Origin: Ectocarpus siliculosus
Lineage: Eukaryota > Sar > Phaeophyceae > Ectocarpales > Ectocarpaceae
DNA: 64,000 nucleotides
NCBI GenBank assembly: GCA_000310025.1
Contig: FN649757.1
Span: 33,595 to 97,594 of the forward strand
Direction of reading: 5' to 3'
Each line of letters begins with the position of its first letter. The first letter of the stretch is position 1. The translations under genes were made by a program, and so were the position numbers. This document shows, piece by piece, positions 1 to 10,917 of the stretch. The notes beneath the pieces are model-generated. The model did not search any database. It was given only the letters and a program-made list of their open reading frames with translations, and was not told the DNA's origin.

Positions 1-3000
1 AAATATGCTACCTTGTCTTCCTGCGGACAGCAGTGGCAGATGAAGTCGTATAGGTCCAAAGGGGAAGCTACTCCGCCGCAGGTGTGTGGTCGGTTTTATC
101 GAAGATTCGTCTTGGAGGTCGTCGTCGAGACAGAGCATTGCCGACCGGAACGAAAGTGTGCCGATACAGTGTTGCTTACGTGCTTCACTGAGCTACCATA
201 GGACAAGGCAGTCCACCCGGCAGGCTGCATCTTTGGGCTGCACGGAAATGGGTGTTTGGCACGACAAGTGGCATTTACACCAATCTCCTTGCCGACACCA
301 CAACTTCCCGCTGCTTTCTCAGTCGTGCCCGCCCGCCCTCCTTGCTGACCCTTCAATCCCAGTTGAAGGAAGCTGCCACGGAGGTCGACCTATATCAATA
401 CGTCGCTCAGTCGTACAGAGCGTATGAGCAAATTCTCCACCAATTACCGAGCAAGCAAATCGCGACGACGTGCGAAAACCCATGCGACGCCGAGTCTGAT
501 CGCGGATCAGACAGTGGCCGCCGGTCCGACCACGTTTTTCTGCCTCGAGAGGTATCGGACGCCATTGGAACGTATTTGGAGAGCGTGCGTTGCCTCAGCT
601 TTGAGCCACTTGAAGAGGCGGTAGATCGGTGAGTCGAAACACGTGGTAAAAACGTGTTCGGGCATGTCGGCAGTCTTATGACATACGGGTGAGAAGATGC
701 GCATTTTACAATTCATATATGGCAGCAGAAGCCCTTGCGACGCGTACATCTTGATTTCGTTTTGGTTGTGGCATTTTCTTGGCCCTAATTCGACTTTTTG
801 TTCGCGCCTTTTCGACCTAAATGATGCAATACGGCTTTTTGCGGATGGATACACACACATGCTGAGACCATTGCCCGTGCAGCATCAAGCGCATGCTTCG
901 GTCGCGCTCATTGGCGAGAAGATGTTGGGGCACATCCGTAAAGACGCCAAAAGCTTGACAAGTCCAACCTTCTTCCGTAGACTACCATCCCTGTTTGACC
1001 TCATACTGCAGAGGGACGATTTCACACAAGATCCGCCAACCACCAGCAAACGTCGCCACAAGTTGGATGTGGGATGGGATGCCACCTCGTCTTGCGGGCT
1101 GGATGATCACCTAGTGCCAATTGCACATCGACAGGGTTTATTTGTCGTGTCATGTTAGGGGGAAAAAATATCACTATTCGCCGCACATTGGTTCTCGCGA
1201 AACGATCGTAGTTCCACCGCGCCCGCTAGTCATGTATCGTGAAACGATAACATTGCACCGTGTCACACGACTCAACTGCTGTCGCCTTTCCTCCCGTGAT
1301 TGACGTTTCATATTGTACGGTGTACCTTTCGGCGTGCTTTCCTCACCAAGACGATTTTCCGAGAATCAAAACCGACCGATGGAATCAATGAACTACAGCG
1401 TAGAAGACGCGCGCGCGGAAGGCCAGGAAGACCACTCGGCGAAACGCGACCGCTCCCTACGCTTATACGATGAAACCGCCCGCAAGCTTCCTTTCAAACA
1501 CAAACAGATCTACGTTTTCGCCAACACGGTAGTGTGATCCCGGTGTCCGTCCTGCCCCAGGGGCGGGAGGCAGCCATACCCTAGTCAACCGATATGAGGG
1601 TGTCACTGAGATGGATATCAGGGGGGACCCATGCCCCGACGGGCTGTCTGTCCTCCTTCTACTAGGTAACACCTTCACTACACCCGTTGATGAACTTCGC
1701 ACTCGTAATCGACCTGTATGCCTAAATCGGATGATGGGACTAATGTGCAGACCAAGCGTTCGTGGAGGTTTCGGCGGCCTGCTCATCAACCTGTGAGATG
1801 GGATATATGTTTTACGTGCAGATATTGTGTTTGGCTGGATCTACTGTTCCGATGTGCTGCATTTGTTAAAGGCTTCTGTGTTTAATATTGTCGGGCCATG
1901 AGGTGATCAGAGCAAGCCTGAGGCGACACACGGTCTTACAAGTTTTTCTTACTGTTCTGTGCCACAGTGTTTCGGTACTTTGGCACTGGCTATAACAACT
2001 GTGACCAGTGATGAATTTTGTTTCTGTTGATCAGAATGGAGTATCGAACGAGACTTCATCTTTTGACAGTACGTTTTGCCCTCGACCCCTTTTCTGGATT
2101 TCTGGACCCTCCAGAGGCCTTATCTTCACGAAGGCAGCACAGGGCGATCTGCATGCCGCCCTGGAAAGAATAGGCCGCTGCGTTGAGGTTTGCGAGCGAT
2201 ATCCTGGCTTGTGTCGCAGCACGGTGGGGTGAGTGGAGTTGTTGCGATGCAGAGGGAGGTGATATGTTGATTATATTTCCCCCGATCTGTTTCACAGATG
2301 GCGTGAGCGACTTCCGTACCCCGTTGGGATGGGTGTTGCAAGACGCTTCAAATATGCAGCTAAAGTGGGTAAAGATGTTCAGGCATAATCAAGTGTGGCG
2401 ATGGCGCGGTACTCCACAGCATGACATATTCACAAACAATTGTTCTAAGGTAATGAAAACGTTGGAGTGTTAATCTCCGCAAACACTTTTATTTTGTCGT
2501 GCTTGTTTTCTGCATGTTTGCGGTTATGATCAGGAGGTTGTCAACTGAGCCTCATTGATGCTACTGCTCGGCTGTTCCGCTTGAATCTACAACGTTTGCA
2601 AAGGTTGATGTGCGTATGGATAAGAAGAGTGTTGTGGTCGATGCATGTTCTGTTCTGCCAATGATCAACGCACCATGTTTGTTCTCTTTCGATTTTTGTG
2701 TCCAATTGCGTCTTGTGAGTTTTGGAATATCAGAAGCCGTTAGCGATGTCTGGTCACGACGTATAATGCCACTCTTTTTTGTTTGTGTCCCATGCTCGTC
2801 TGCTACAGCAGCAGCATCACCAGGACCCGCCGTGTTGCGTGATATCCTGCGCCTCCTGATATCTGTTTGGACATTTTTGCCTACAGTAGGTGATCAACCT
2901 GACGGAGAGCTCCCCTGCAGTAGGGGGCGTGAAAATACCATGTAATTGTCTATGACAGAGCGTACTCCTCTTCGATAAGTGTGTGGTGTCGTCTCCGGTT

Positions 3001-4383
3001 GATTGAGTGTATTGGATGGGTCAAGTCCTAATTCTACCCCCAGGGCACCAAGTAGGGTTCGGCCAAAACGCAACACCCGCCATTTCTCTGACATGCGAAG
3101 TTGGCGTGTTGCGGCCTTCTACACTGGCAGGGTGCCACGTCTGTGGTTTTGTTTCGTGCGGGACTTTGCTAACGAATCGGCTCACTCCATTCTTGTACTT
3201 TTCCTTTCTCCACCCTTCGAATAATCGTTCTGGCCGAGCATTTCTTGGAAATTTCTTTGCGTCACAAATGGTAGGCTTCCGCTTGGCCTGCTTCTCGGCC
3301 GTTTTTCTTTTCCTCGTGTATGGGGCTAGTGTGTGGCGGCGAGGATTTGTATCCCTTCGCCTAGTAGAGAAGAGGGGGACTGTATCTCGTGGTGTATCGA
3401 CAAGTATATGCTACAAATCGTCGTTGTCGAACCCCGTATGTGTTCCTCTGCCCCGTGCTACCCATGGTCCATGAAAGATGCCACCTGGCCCACATAGCGC
3501 TGGTATCTCTCGCAGCGGTTGGTGGGTCCAGAGCTCAAACGATGTATGACAGGCTGCGGGGGTCCTACAACTCGTGTCGCCCTGCTGGCTCGCGGCCCGT
3601 ACCCCCTTTGGAGGAGTGGGACCGAGTGGATGCCTTCTGCGACGATTCCTTTTGCAGGTATGCATGTTTGAAAGTATGAGACCCTTGCCGAGCATGCGAT
3701 ACAGAAACTTGGGCACATGGATGCCGGACAACGGGACTTACACAATGGTGCCTAACCGCAATATGGTGAGGACGATAGCGTGCGTTGGGCGATAGTTCGA
3801 AGGCGATATTCTTAACGTGGGCTTGGACGCACACGCGATGAACCCTGACGGCCCCTCCTTCCTGTCGACACCAAAACAACGATCAACCGTGCCACTCACT
3901 GATAGGGCGATGGACCTCGCTTCAGGCAAACTGAAGGCTCTCTCGGCACCACCCGTGGATAGCATTGACACCTGCGTGGAAGGGAAGGGCACGGACAGTG
4001 ACAAGGGCGAGACCATTTTCCAAGAAGGCTGGCAAACCCAGAGCGCCACGCTGCCAGCATCCAACATTCCCGAGAAGGTTATCAACACAGTTCCTGATTG
4101 GCCGACTGAGGGCGAGAGTGAATGTTGTGTCGGCTCCACTCAGGCGTCCGCATCACCGATTCCTTCTCCAGTATCCTCAGCCTAACCGCGGTGCGGTTTG
4201 AAGACGGACCTTCACTGCGACCACGTTGAAAGAAAGTTTGACAGCGTGGACATCGCTCCCGAGAGGTTGTCAAGGTTGCCAGGAATGCGTGACGGGGGCG
4301 GGGTCGTGGCAGATGCGGAGGAAGACGGCATTGGCGCAGAGAATTGGTTGGATGTGACGCATGGCATGTTAGATGCACTCTGA
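1..4383 (+). pseudogene. Gene A: 3' part of a Zn2Cys6-family regulator, with premature stop
   Basis: Six 3' exons of a paralogue of genes B, C and D; the 5' exons including the zinc cluster lie outside the window. Exons by comparison: <1-81 (exon 8), 363-628 (9), 1751-1792 (10), 2115-2228 (11), 3478-3657 (12), 3906-4383 (13). Every junction has GT/AG and the phases match the intact copies. Exon 9 reads LKEAATEVDLYQYVAQSYRA, exon 11 GLIFTKAAQGDLHAALERIG, exon 12 MYDRLRGSYNSCRPAGSRPV. In exon 13 a TAA at 4183-4185 lies where paralogue C has TAC; the same frame then stays open to the expected family stop at 4381-4383 and still encodes the conserved tail NWLDVTHGMLDAL. The product would therefore lose its last 66 residues. 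Intron 9 is swollen to 1122 nt (237-297 in the others). Either a recent pseudogene or a truncated protein without its C-terminal tail; a base-call error at one position is also possible. Confidence 0.75.
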
Positions 4384-4483
4384 ACCGAGTGACAACAACA
4401 TCCTGGCCGAAGCCAACTTGGCGTGCAAGCTCTGAGTAGCTCAAAGGGGATCAATACCGGGGGGGGGGGGGGGGGAGAGGGGG

Positions 4484-5117
4484 NNNNNNNNNNNNNNNNN
4501 NNNNNNNNNNNNNNNNNNNNNNNNNNNNNNNNNNNNNNNNNNNNNNNNNNNNNNNNNNNNNNNNNNNNNNNNNNNNNNNNNNNNNNNNNNNNNNNNNNNN
4601 NNNNNNNNNNNNNNNNNNNNNNNNNNNNNNNNNNNNNNNNNNNNNNNNNNNNNNNNNNNNNNNNNNNNNNNNNNNNNNNNNNNNNNNNNNNNNNNNNNNN
4701 NNNNNNNNNNNNNNNNNNNNNNNNNNNNNNNNNNNNNNNNNNNNNNNNNNNNNNNNNNNNNNNNNNNNNNNNNNNNNNNNNNNNNNNNNNNNNNNNNNNN
4801 NNNNNNNNNNNNNNNNNNNNNNNNNNNNNNNNNNNNNNNNNNNNNNNNNNNNNNNNNNNNNNNNNNNNNNNNNNNNNNNNNNNNNNNNNNNNNNNNNNNN
4901 NNNNNNNNNNNNNNNNNNNNNNNNNNNNNNNNNNNNNNNNNNNNNNNNNNNNNNNNNNNNNNNNNNNNNNNNNNNNNNNNNNNNNNNNNNNNNNNNNNNN
5001 NNNNNNNNNNNNNNNNNNNNNNNNNNNNNNNNNNNNNNNNNNNNNNNNNNNNNNNNNNNNNNNNNNNNNNNNNNNNNNNNNNNNNNNNNNNNNNNNNNNN
5101 NNNNNNNNNNNNNNNNN
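4484..5117. other. Assembly gap (634 N)
   Basis: A run of N preceded by a homopolymeric G tract (4459-4475) and GAGAGGGGG. The left flank still resembles the sequence downstream of gene B, while the right flank is already inside the copia gag region. The 5' LTR and the left insertion junction therefore must lie in, or be missing from, the gap. Confidence 0.99.
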
Positions 5118-5146
5118 GTACGGACAGTAGTGTCCAAGGCTTTGGC

Positions 5147-6014
5147 ATGTCCAGCATGTGGGTTGGGAGTAGTAGTCTTGCAGACTCAGGCTTGAACCTT
5201 CGTGCAATTGTTGTTTGTCGTTCCTCTGCTGGTGGTAGAGCCAGCGGCGGAACCGACGCCGGTTGGCATCCTGTAGATGCTACTGGCAGGACTGCGGGAG
5301 GTAAGGGCAGCAGTGCCCAAGTCCTTGGCATGTCCAGCGTGAGAGTTGGGAGTAGTAGTCTTCTAGACTCAGACTTGAACCCTCATGCATCTGCTGTAAA
5401 TCGTCCCTCTGCTGGTGCTGCAAGCTTTGGTTCGATTGGAACTGTTAGTGGGGCTTCGGGTAGTAGCCAGTCTTTCGGTTCGGGAATGGTTAGTGGGACT
5501 TTAGGTAGTCAGTCTTCCATTCCGGGAATGGTTAGTGGGGCTTTAGGTAGCCAGTCTTCCATTCCGCCCCCATCTACTCCATCGAGTGAGTGGTGGGGAT
5601 GTGTCGCCAGTGGAAACACATATATTCCTGGGGTCGGCATTAATAACACAGGAGAAAACTTGGGTAGGAGTCCTTTTCAAAGTTCCCAAAGCTTCTGTTT
5701 TTGACGGGACGGACGTGTCGTATCCGTCGTGGTCACAATTGTTTCTACTGAGTGCCCACAACAATAATCTGTATGAGGCTTTTGTTTCTGTGCAACATGT
5801 AGGGATTTCGATTGCAAGCATTGAATTCGATCTGACCCCCTGGGTAGAGAAAGGATACAACATACATGGGTGTGCTGTGCCAGACTGAGATATCAAGGTG
5901 GATTTTGTTCGACTGTTCGAATAAGAACTCTCTCAAAACCATGGCTAGGCATGCAGGTTTCCCCAGCAAGGCATTTCGAGTGTTGAAAGATCACTTTCTA
6001 CCCTTGAGCCAGAG
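5147..6014 (+). pseudogene. copia gag remnant
   Basis: The first part (5147-5670) is a Ser/Gly-rich leader with internal duplications: 5131-5207 recurs at 5314-5390, and a unit containing GGAATGGTTAGTGGG is repeated around 5483-5566. The frame then shifts near 5670 to one reading FDGTDVSYPSWSQLFLLSAH and again near 5880 to ILFDCSNKNSLKTMARHAG, followed by AFRVLKDHFLPLSQS. These are typical of copia Gag (retrotran_gag/UBN2-like), which packages the element RNA in cytoplasmic particles. No CCHC zinc knuckle follows, so the 3' end of gag is deleted. Confidence 0.7.
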
Positions 6015-6058
6015 CACTGTCTGGAACCTTGGAGTTGGTGTTTGTGACTGCTGATTTG

Positions 6059-7110
6059 AGTTTCTGTAGAGTTGGAGCATGTATTGTAATCTCCCAACTT
6101 GGGATATCACCTCTTTTCTCCCAGCGCAGATTGGTGGTGAGTCATGGAATTACCTTGCTTGGTGGTCCTGATGGTGTGATGACTGTTTTCGACGGACATA
6201 CTATTTTTCAGAGCTTCGATGGCATGCTAATTAAGACTGCGTATCGTCTTGAAGATGAATCTGTTGGTTCGGTGTTAACTGCCCTCACTCCTTCAAACCC
6301 CAAGCATGAATCTAAGATGGATGTGAACGAGTTTCGTAACATTTATGCTCATTCGCATGAGGGATTGCTTCGTACAACTGCAAAGCGACTAGGTATCGAG
6401 TTGACGGGTAAAATGCATGCTTGTACGGGATGTTCGATGTCGAAGGCATTCAAGAAAGGGATTGCTCATGAAACAAAACGCAGATCAGACAAAAAGTTGG
6501 GCAGAGTTTTTGTTGACCTGGGAGGGCGGAAGGACGTTGCGTCCGTAGGGGGTAAACATTACCCCATGATAGTGAAGGATGATTTCACAAGACGCACATG
6601 GATGTATTTCCTGAAAGTAAATCAGACGCTGCGAGTGCTTTCCGGAGTTTCCTTGCAAGTGTGCGTGCTGATGGTATCCCATCATTGGTTGAGATTGTTA
6701 GATCTGACAATGGGGGGGAGTTTTTCGGAGGAGAATTTGCGTCCGTGTGCAACGAGCTCTTGATTAAGCAAGAGTTCACCCCGGCTTACAGTCCCCAATA
6801 CAACGGTGTTGCAGAGCGTGGTTTGGGATTGATTGAGGCGGCGGCAATGGCTGCTCGTATTCAGGCAAAAGTTTTGTTTGGGCATGTGCAATTACCAAAG
6901 ACTGATAGACTATGGGCTGAGGCGATGCATTGGGCTTGCGAAGCAATTAACCACACAGCTTGTTCCGCTAACCCCGACAGTAAGTCACCGTATGAGATGT
7001 GGCATGGTGAAGCTAGTCATGCTAGACCGTATCCGTTTTTGAAACCGGCGTACTGTAGGTGGCAGCGTCCGTCTAAGCTGCTACCGAAGGGTGAGGCTTG
7101 CTTTTTATGT
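6059..7110 (+). pseudogene. copia integrase region, two frameshifts
   Basis: The pre-integrase zinc-binding region (FRNIYAHSHEGLLRTTAKRL, then ACTGC) is followed by the DDE core: VFVDLGG (first Asp), VRSDNGGEFFGGEF (second Asp), YSPQYNGVAERGLGLIE (Glu). The frame changes by one base near 6612 (after WMYFLK, continuing SKSDAASAF) and again in the T-run near 7107, after which FYVGPSRDHPRECHRVLT continues into the next frame. All catalytic residues are present but no single frame joins them. The protein normally inserts the element cDNA into chromosomes. Confidence 0.8.
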
Positions 7111-9445
7111 CGGTCCTTCGAGAGACCACCCGCGTGAATGTCATAGAGTACTTACGAGGGCTGGAACTATTCAGGAAACGAGGAATGTGACATGGGAAGC
7201 GTTGCCGTCACAACTCCCTCCACCGCAACCGTCTCTCTTGCCGATAGAAGTTGCAGAGCAGGGAGGGGAGGAACGTGACGACGATGTAGAAGCTGAGGTA
7301 TGGCCGCTTTTAGGAAGAGGAGTTCCCCACATTCTTTTGCGACGTGATATCTCTGGTGGAACAATCGATGAGGTTGGCAGTGTTGATGCAGGCAGTGTAG
7401 GTCAACCCCCCTCTATGCCATCTTCGCCCGCGATTAATTCCCCTAGTAGCGCAGCTCCCCCTGTGTCTTCTCCAGCAGACGAGTTCTTCGATGAGGGAGG
7501 GCAGGGAGGGCCGGAGACAGGGCAGACAGAATCGGCGGGTCCGGGAGGGCAGGAGGTAGAGTCGGAGAGTCAGGAAGGTTTGGATCAAGAGTTGGTTGAG
7601 CCGGGAGGGCAGGAGGTACAATCGGAGGCATTTCCCCCTGCTACGCACGTACCATCTAATCGTCGTGCGCGGCATGAGCTTGCTAGTTACAACACTGCTA
7701 TGAATGAGAATGTTGAAGTCAGAGAAGGCAGAACCCGTGCGCAAACTCGGGCAGTAAATCAGCAGAGCGTACCCGGCCTCATGGCCACTCTAGGACCCAT
7801 CTCCGCATCAGATATAATATTGGCACTCTTAGTCGAACAGAGAGCATCTGATGCAATGGAATTGCCGAAAGTACTAATTCAAGATGTAGAGTCAGAACCG
7901 GGTAGCTATCAAGAAGCCCGCCAATCAAAGTATTCCACGATTTGGGACGAAGCCATGTCTGTAGAATTTGAAGGCTTGTTAAGAGCAGGAACGTTTGCGT
8001 TAGCAGTAAAGGCTCCAATAGGCTGTAACGTGATAGATGCTAGATGGGTCTACAAATGGAAAGCAGATGAAACAAGTAAGATAGTGAAGGCCAAGGCTAG
8101 GCTTGTAGCGAAGGGCTTCAAGCAGAAGTATGGTGTGGATTATCTTGAGACTTTCTCGCCTACTGCAAATGCTGCATCGATTCGTTTGTTGGTAGCATTG
8201 GCGTGCAAGTATGATTTGGAATTTCTTCACTTTGACATTGAGCAAGCGTTTGTTCAGTCGGAATTGGATCACGAGGTGTTCATGAAGTTGCCTCCTGGCT
8301 GTGAGTCGATGACAGGAAAGGTAGTCCGTTTAGACAAGAGTTTGTATGGACTGAGACAGGCATCTAGAACATTTCACAAGAGACTTGTGTCGGACCTGAA
8401 GAGGATTGGTTTCGAACAGTCTCTGTCTGACCCCTGCGTTCTTCGTTTCATGATGGGAGACGAGGTGTTGGGTATGATTGCGATTCATGTGGATGACATT
8501 CTGTATGCAGGAATTGAGAGGCTTGCCAAGATGGTTGTGGAACCGCTAGGTGACTCTCTCCCCACGAAGAATTTGGGCGAGGTCAAGTTCTTTCTTGGTT
8601 GCGCATTCGTTCGCGACCGCGAGGCTGGTACGATTGAGATGTCTCAAGAGAGTTACATCAGGAGTGTTCTCGAGAGATTCAATGTTTGTCGCACCAGCTC
8701 GATCCCTGCTTCCCCTGCTAACGATTACAGGTCCGTGATGGAGGATGAGGGGGCAGGAGATGTGCCGTTCCGAGAGGTGGTGGGGAGCCTGATGTGGATC
8801 GCCAACCAGACAAGGCCCGACATCTCAAATGCTGTGCGGGCGGTGGCGAGGCACTCTCACGAGCCAAAGAAGAGCCACTGGAAGGCGGCCCAGAAGATTC
8901 TGAATTATCTTCTGGAGACGGCACATCTAACTTTGAAGTACAAGCAGGACACTATGGTAGACGTAGGCACGTTGGTGTACGTAGACGCAGACTTCGCCAG
9001 TAAGGCCACTGACCGTAGATCAGTTTCGGGAGCACTAGTTCTTGTAGCTGACTGTCTTGTTGCTTGGATTTCTAGGACGCAGAAATGTGTCACACTTTCA
9101 ACCACTGAAGCAGAGTATGTTGCGATGGGTGACGGTGTGAAAGAGGCTCTGTTTGTCAACGGAATGCTCGAGTTCTTGAGGCCTAGTGAGAAGCTTGGTA
9201 AGATCCAGGTACGCGAGGATAACGAGGGTGCAATTGCACTTGCTGAGAATCCACTTAGTTCGTGTAACAGTAAGCACATTGACGTGAGGCACCATTTTCT
9301 TCGGAATTTGACAGAAGAGGGAGTGTTGGAAATCAGTCATGTCGCTAGCGAAAGACAGCATGCGGACATCCTGACGAAGGCGCTGCCGAGAGATCTTTTT
9401 GAAGTTCATCGTAATTTTGCTCTAGGCTCGAGATCTGAGAAGTAG
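7091..9445 (+). CDS. copia reverse transcriptase-RNase H, 784-codon open frame
   Basis: A long open frame that is the 3' part of pol; the listed start is only the first ATG in frame, since translation normally comes from the upstream polyprotein. Residues about 30-290 are a Pro/Glu/Gly-rich linker with a repeated GGQEV(E/Q)SE motif. The RVT_2 domain spans about 290-540: FDIEQAFVQ near residue 380, YGLRQA near 420, and the catalytic HVDDIL near 465. RNase H (about 620-770) shows YVDADFAS, STTEAEY, EDNEGAIALAEN, HIDVRHHFLR and ADILTKALP. Catalytic residues look intact. The separation from integrase by a frameshift makes the whole element defective. Confidence 0.93.
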   Translation: MRLAFYVGPSRDHPRECHRVLTRAGTIQETRNVTWEALPSQLPPPQPSLLPIEVAEQGGEERDDDVEAEVWPLLGRGVPHILLRRDISGGTIDEVGSVDAGSVGQPPSMPSSPAINSPSSAAPPVSSPADEFFDEGGQGGPETGQTESAGPGGQEVESESQEGLDQELVEPGGQEVQSEAFPPATHVPSNRRARHELASYNTAMNENVEVREGRTRAQTRAVNQQSVPGLMATLGPISASDIILALLVEQRASDAMELPKVLIQDVESEPGSYQEARQSKYSTIWDEAMSVEFEGLLRAGTFALAVKAPIGCNVIDARWVYKWKADETSKIVKAKARLVAKGFKQKYGVDYLETFSPTANAASIRLLVALACKYDLEFLHFDIEQAFVQSELDHEVFMKLPPGCESMTGKVVRLDKSLYGLRQASRTFHKRLVSDLKRIGFEQSLSDPCVLRFMMGDEVLGMIAIHVDDILYAGIERLAKMVVEPLGDSLPTKNLGEVKFFLGCAFVRDREAGTIEMSQESYIRSVLERFNVCRTSSIPASPANDYRSVMEDEGAGDVPFREVVGSLMWIANQTRPDISNAVRAVARHSHEPKKSHWKAAQKILNYLLETAHLTLKYKQDTMVDVGTLVYVDADFASKATDRRSVSGALVLVADCLVAWISRTQKCVTLSTTEAEYVAMGDGVKEALFVNGMLEFLRPSEKLGKIQVREDNEGAIALAENPLSSCNSKHIDVRHHFLRNLTEEGVLEISHVASERQHADILTKALPRDLFEVHRNFALGSRSEK

Positions 9446-9527
9446 ATAGAGGTCTGAGTCGTGTTTTCAATTTTTGCTATTTCTGATATATATTTGGTCT
9501 GGTCGAGACAACAGCCCCAAGGGAGGG

Positions 9528-9859
9528 TGTTCGTGATTATTGCTGCTGTGTGTCGACAAGTAGCGCAGAACACTAACAGGAAGTTCAAATAACGGGACTG
9601 TCGTTTGGTAGGAATGTTTCTAGGAATGTTCTTCGTGGATGGTGTTCTCGGTATGTCGGATGGTTCATAGACCCGAGCGTGTTCTCGGTATGTCGGATAG
9701 TACATTGGTCCGAGTTCCATGTTTTGTGTGTTGGTCGAGCGACATGGCTGATGCTGCGGTGCTCGCGCACCCAGCTCACTCCACTCTGCTACCCTGTCTC
9801 TCGACCCAAGGTCTCATCAATACAACATATTTTCCCCAGAAGCCACGAGTTTACCAACA
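9528..9859 (+). repeat. Putative 3' LTR of the copia element
   Basis: It begins TGTTCGTG right after a purine tract (CCCCAAGGGAGGG) 83 bp past the pol stop and may end at AACA near 9859, giving TGTT...AACA ends. It contains a direct duplication of about 37 bp with GTGTTCTCGGTATGTCGGAT at about 9641 and 9679. The 5' LTR is not available for comparison, so the right end is a guess. Confidence 0.45.
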
Positions 9860-10003
9860 TACTTGTCTGTGTGATCTCGGCAAAATTTGTCGGCAGGTAG
9901 CACGCCCTATTGTTTTATTTGGTTGGTGCGTTTCGAGTTCCAGTCGACCAGAGCATCTACAGTTCTGCAAGTACATCGGTTCTCTACACCCGGTTATTCG
10001 TGG

Positions 10004-10262
10004 TGTTGAGAAGCACGATGACCACGAGACTACTACTCAGCGCTGACTGGTCGATACAAGCAGGTCATCGGCTTACTCTGCGAAGCCAGTTTCCTTAGGC
10101 TTTTTTCTTCCTCATAAATTCGGGCGCAAAGAAATTTATGCTCGAGGGGAGATTCGAATCCCGGATATTAGCTTTTTTGTTGAGAAGCACGACGATCACT
10201 AGACTACTAGTCAGTGCTGACTAATAGTCTAGTGGTCATCGTGCCTCCCAACAGGTGGCACG
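10004..10262. repeat. SINE-like units forming a palindrome
   Basis: GTTGAGAAGCACGATGACCA at 10004 recurs with changes at 10179, and an inverted copy follows. Positions 10187-10244 form a near-perfect 58-bp palindrome (arms 10187-10206 and 10225-10244 around TAGTCAGTGCTGACTA). On the minus strand TAGTCTAGTGATC and GGATTCGAATCTC (about 10150-10206) resemble tRNA A and B boxes, so this looks like two tRNA-derived SINE heads facing each other. Confidence 0.5.
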
Positions 10263-10657
10263 AGGCAGCCCACTAGTCAAATGAAGAGCTTGATGGGTGC
10301 CATGCAGGCAGGATAGACCTCAATTAGGTCTACGCATGTCGTTTCATGTGTTTGAATTCCTGCCAAGGCAGTCGGGCAAACATTCAGCTACATGTAGGCC
10401 AACCGACGGCGTACATAAAACATGCGGGCATGTGTTGGAGTCTGCATGTGAGGTCCAGGGGCGGCGGGAGAAACACACCTCGATAAACTAGACGGCCGAC
10501 GGCCCAATTTGAAAATCCTAGGCTCAGGTCGTAGCTTTGTTCCTTTACCGTAACACATCATGGATCATCTTCGGATCATCATCTCATCATGTCCGGGGAT
10601 ATATTCAATTTGGAACGTCTCGCGTATCTCTCCGGGCTGCTTCCAGTTGGACTCTGA

Positions 10658-10917
10658 CCAATAGGAGGGCAGCAGCGATTCGTTCACGAAATCACCGGCA
10701 TCACATCACCTCCCCGCGAAAAACTCCACGCAGCAGTCGCGCATACTACGCTGGGTGCCCATCGAGTGTCTCCTTATCTTTCTCTCTCTTCCTGTGCCTG
10801 CCCCCTTGCAAACGCAGAGGGGACGAGCTCTGTGCCGGGACAGAAACAGGAAACGCCTGACGTCCCACCGCACAAACATTGACTGGCCGTTACGAGAGCG
10901 AAACCACCCAACCATCC
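10658..10917 (+). promoter_or_regulatory. Conserved promoter region of gene B
   Basis: CCAATAGGAGG lies at 10658-10668, about 250 bp before the ATG, followed by GCAGCAG. The same block precedes genes C and D at similar distances. A pyrimidine-rich stretch (TCTTTCTCTCTCTTCCTGTG) and a segment around CTCTGTGC are also shared with C. A CCAAT-box role is inferred from the sequence and position; the transcription start was not located. Confidence 0.5.

Larger units (their letters stand above)
5118..9859 (+). mobile_element. Ty1/copia LTR retrotransposon, degraded, 5' end lost in gap
   Basis: Order gag - integrase - reverse transcriptase - RNase H, which defines the copia type. The gag frame is broken and the protease region (DSG motif) and CCHC knuckle are not visible, so there is an internal deletion near 6.02-6.06 kb. 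Two single-base frameshifts break pol. A purine tract (9516-9527) precedes a putative 3' LTR starting TGTTCG at 9528. It is inserted just downstream of gene A. Not autonomous in its present state. Confidence 0.9.

Noticed and set aside
252-632. 126-codon frame extending exon 9 of gene A upstream
   Set aside because: The acceptor CCCAG at 358-362 is conserved in all four copies and gives matching phases; the upstream extension is intron.
3817-3905. Upstream extension of exon 13 (MNPDGPSFLSTPKQRSTVPL in gene A)
   Set aside because: The frame is open, but gene C has a stop in the extension, whereas the TAG|GGCGA acceptor is present in all four copies and fits the phase. An earlier acceptor in B or D remains possible.
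4212-5331. Long open frames (228-331 codons) across the N run
   Set aside because: They are open only because N codons cannot be stops; there is no coding evidence on either side in those frames.
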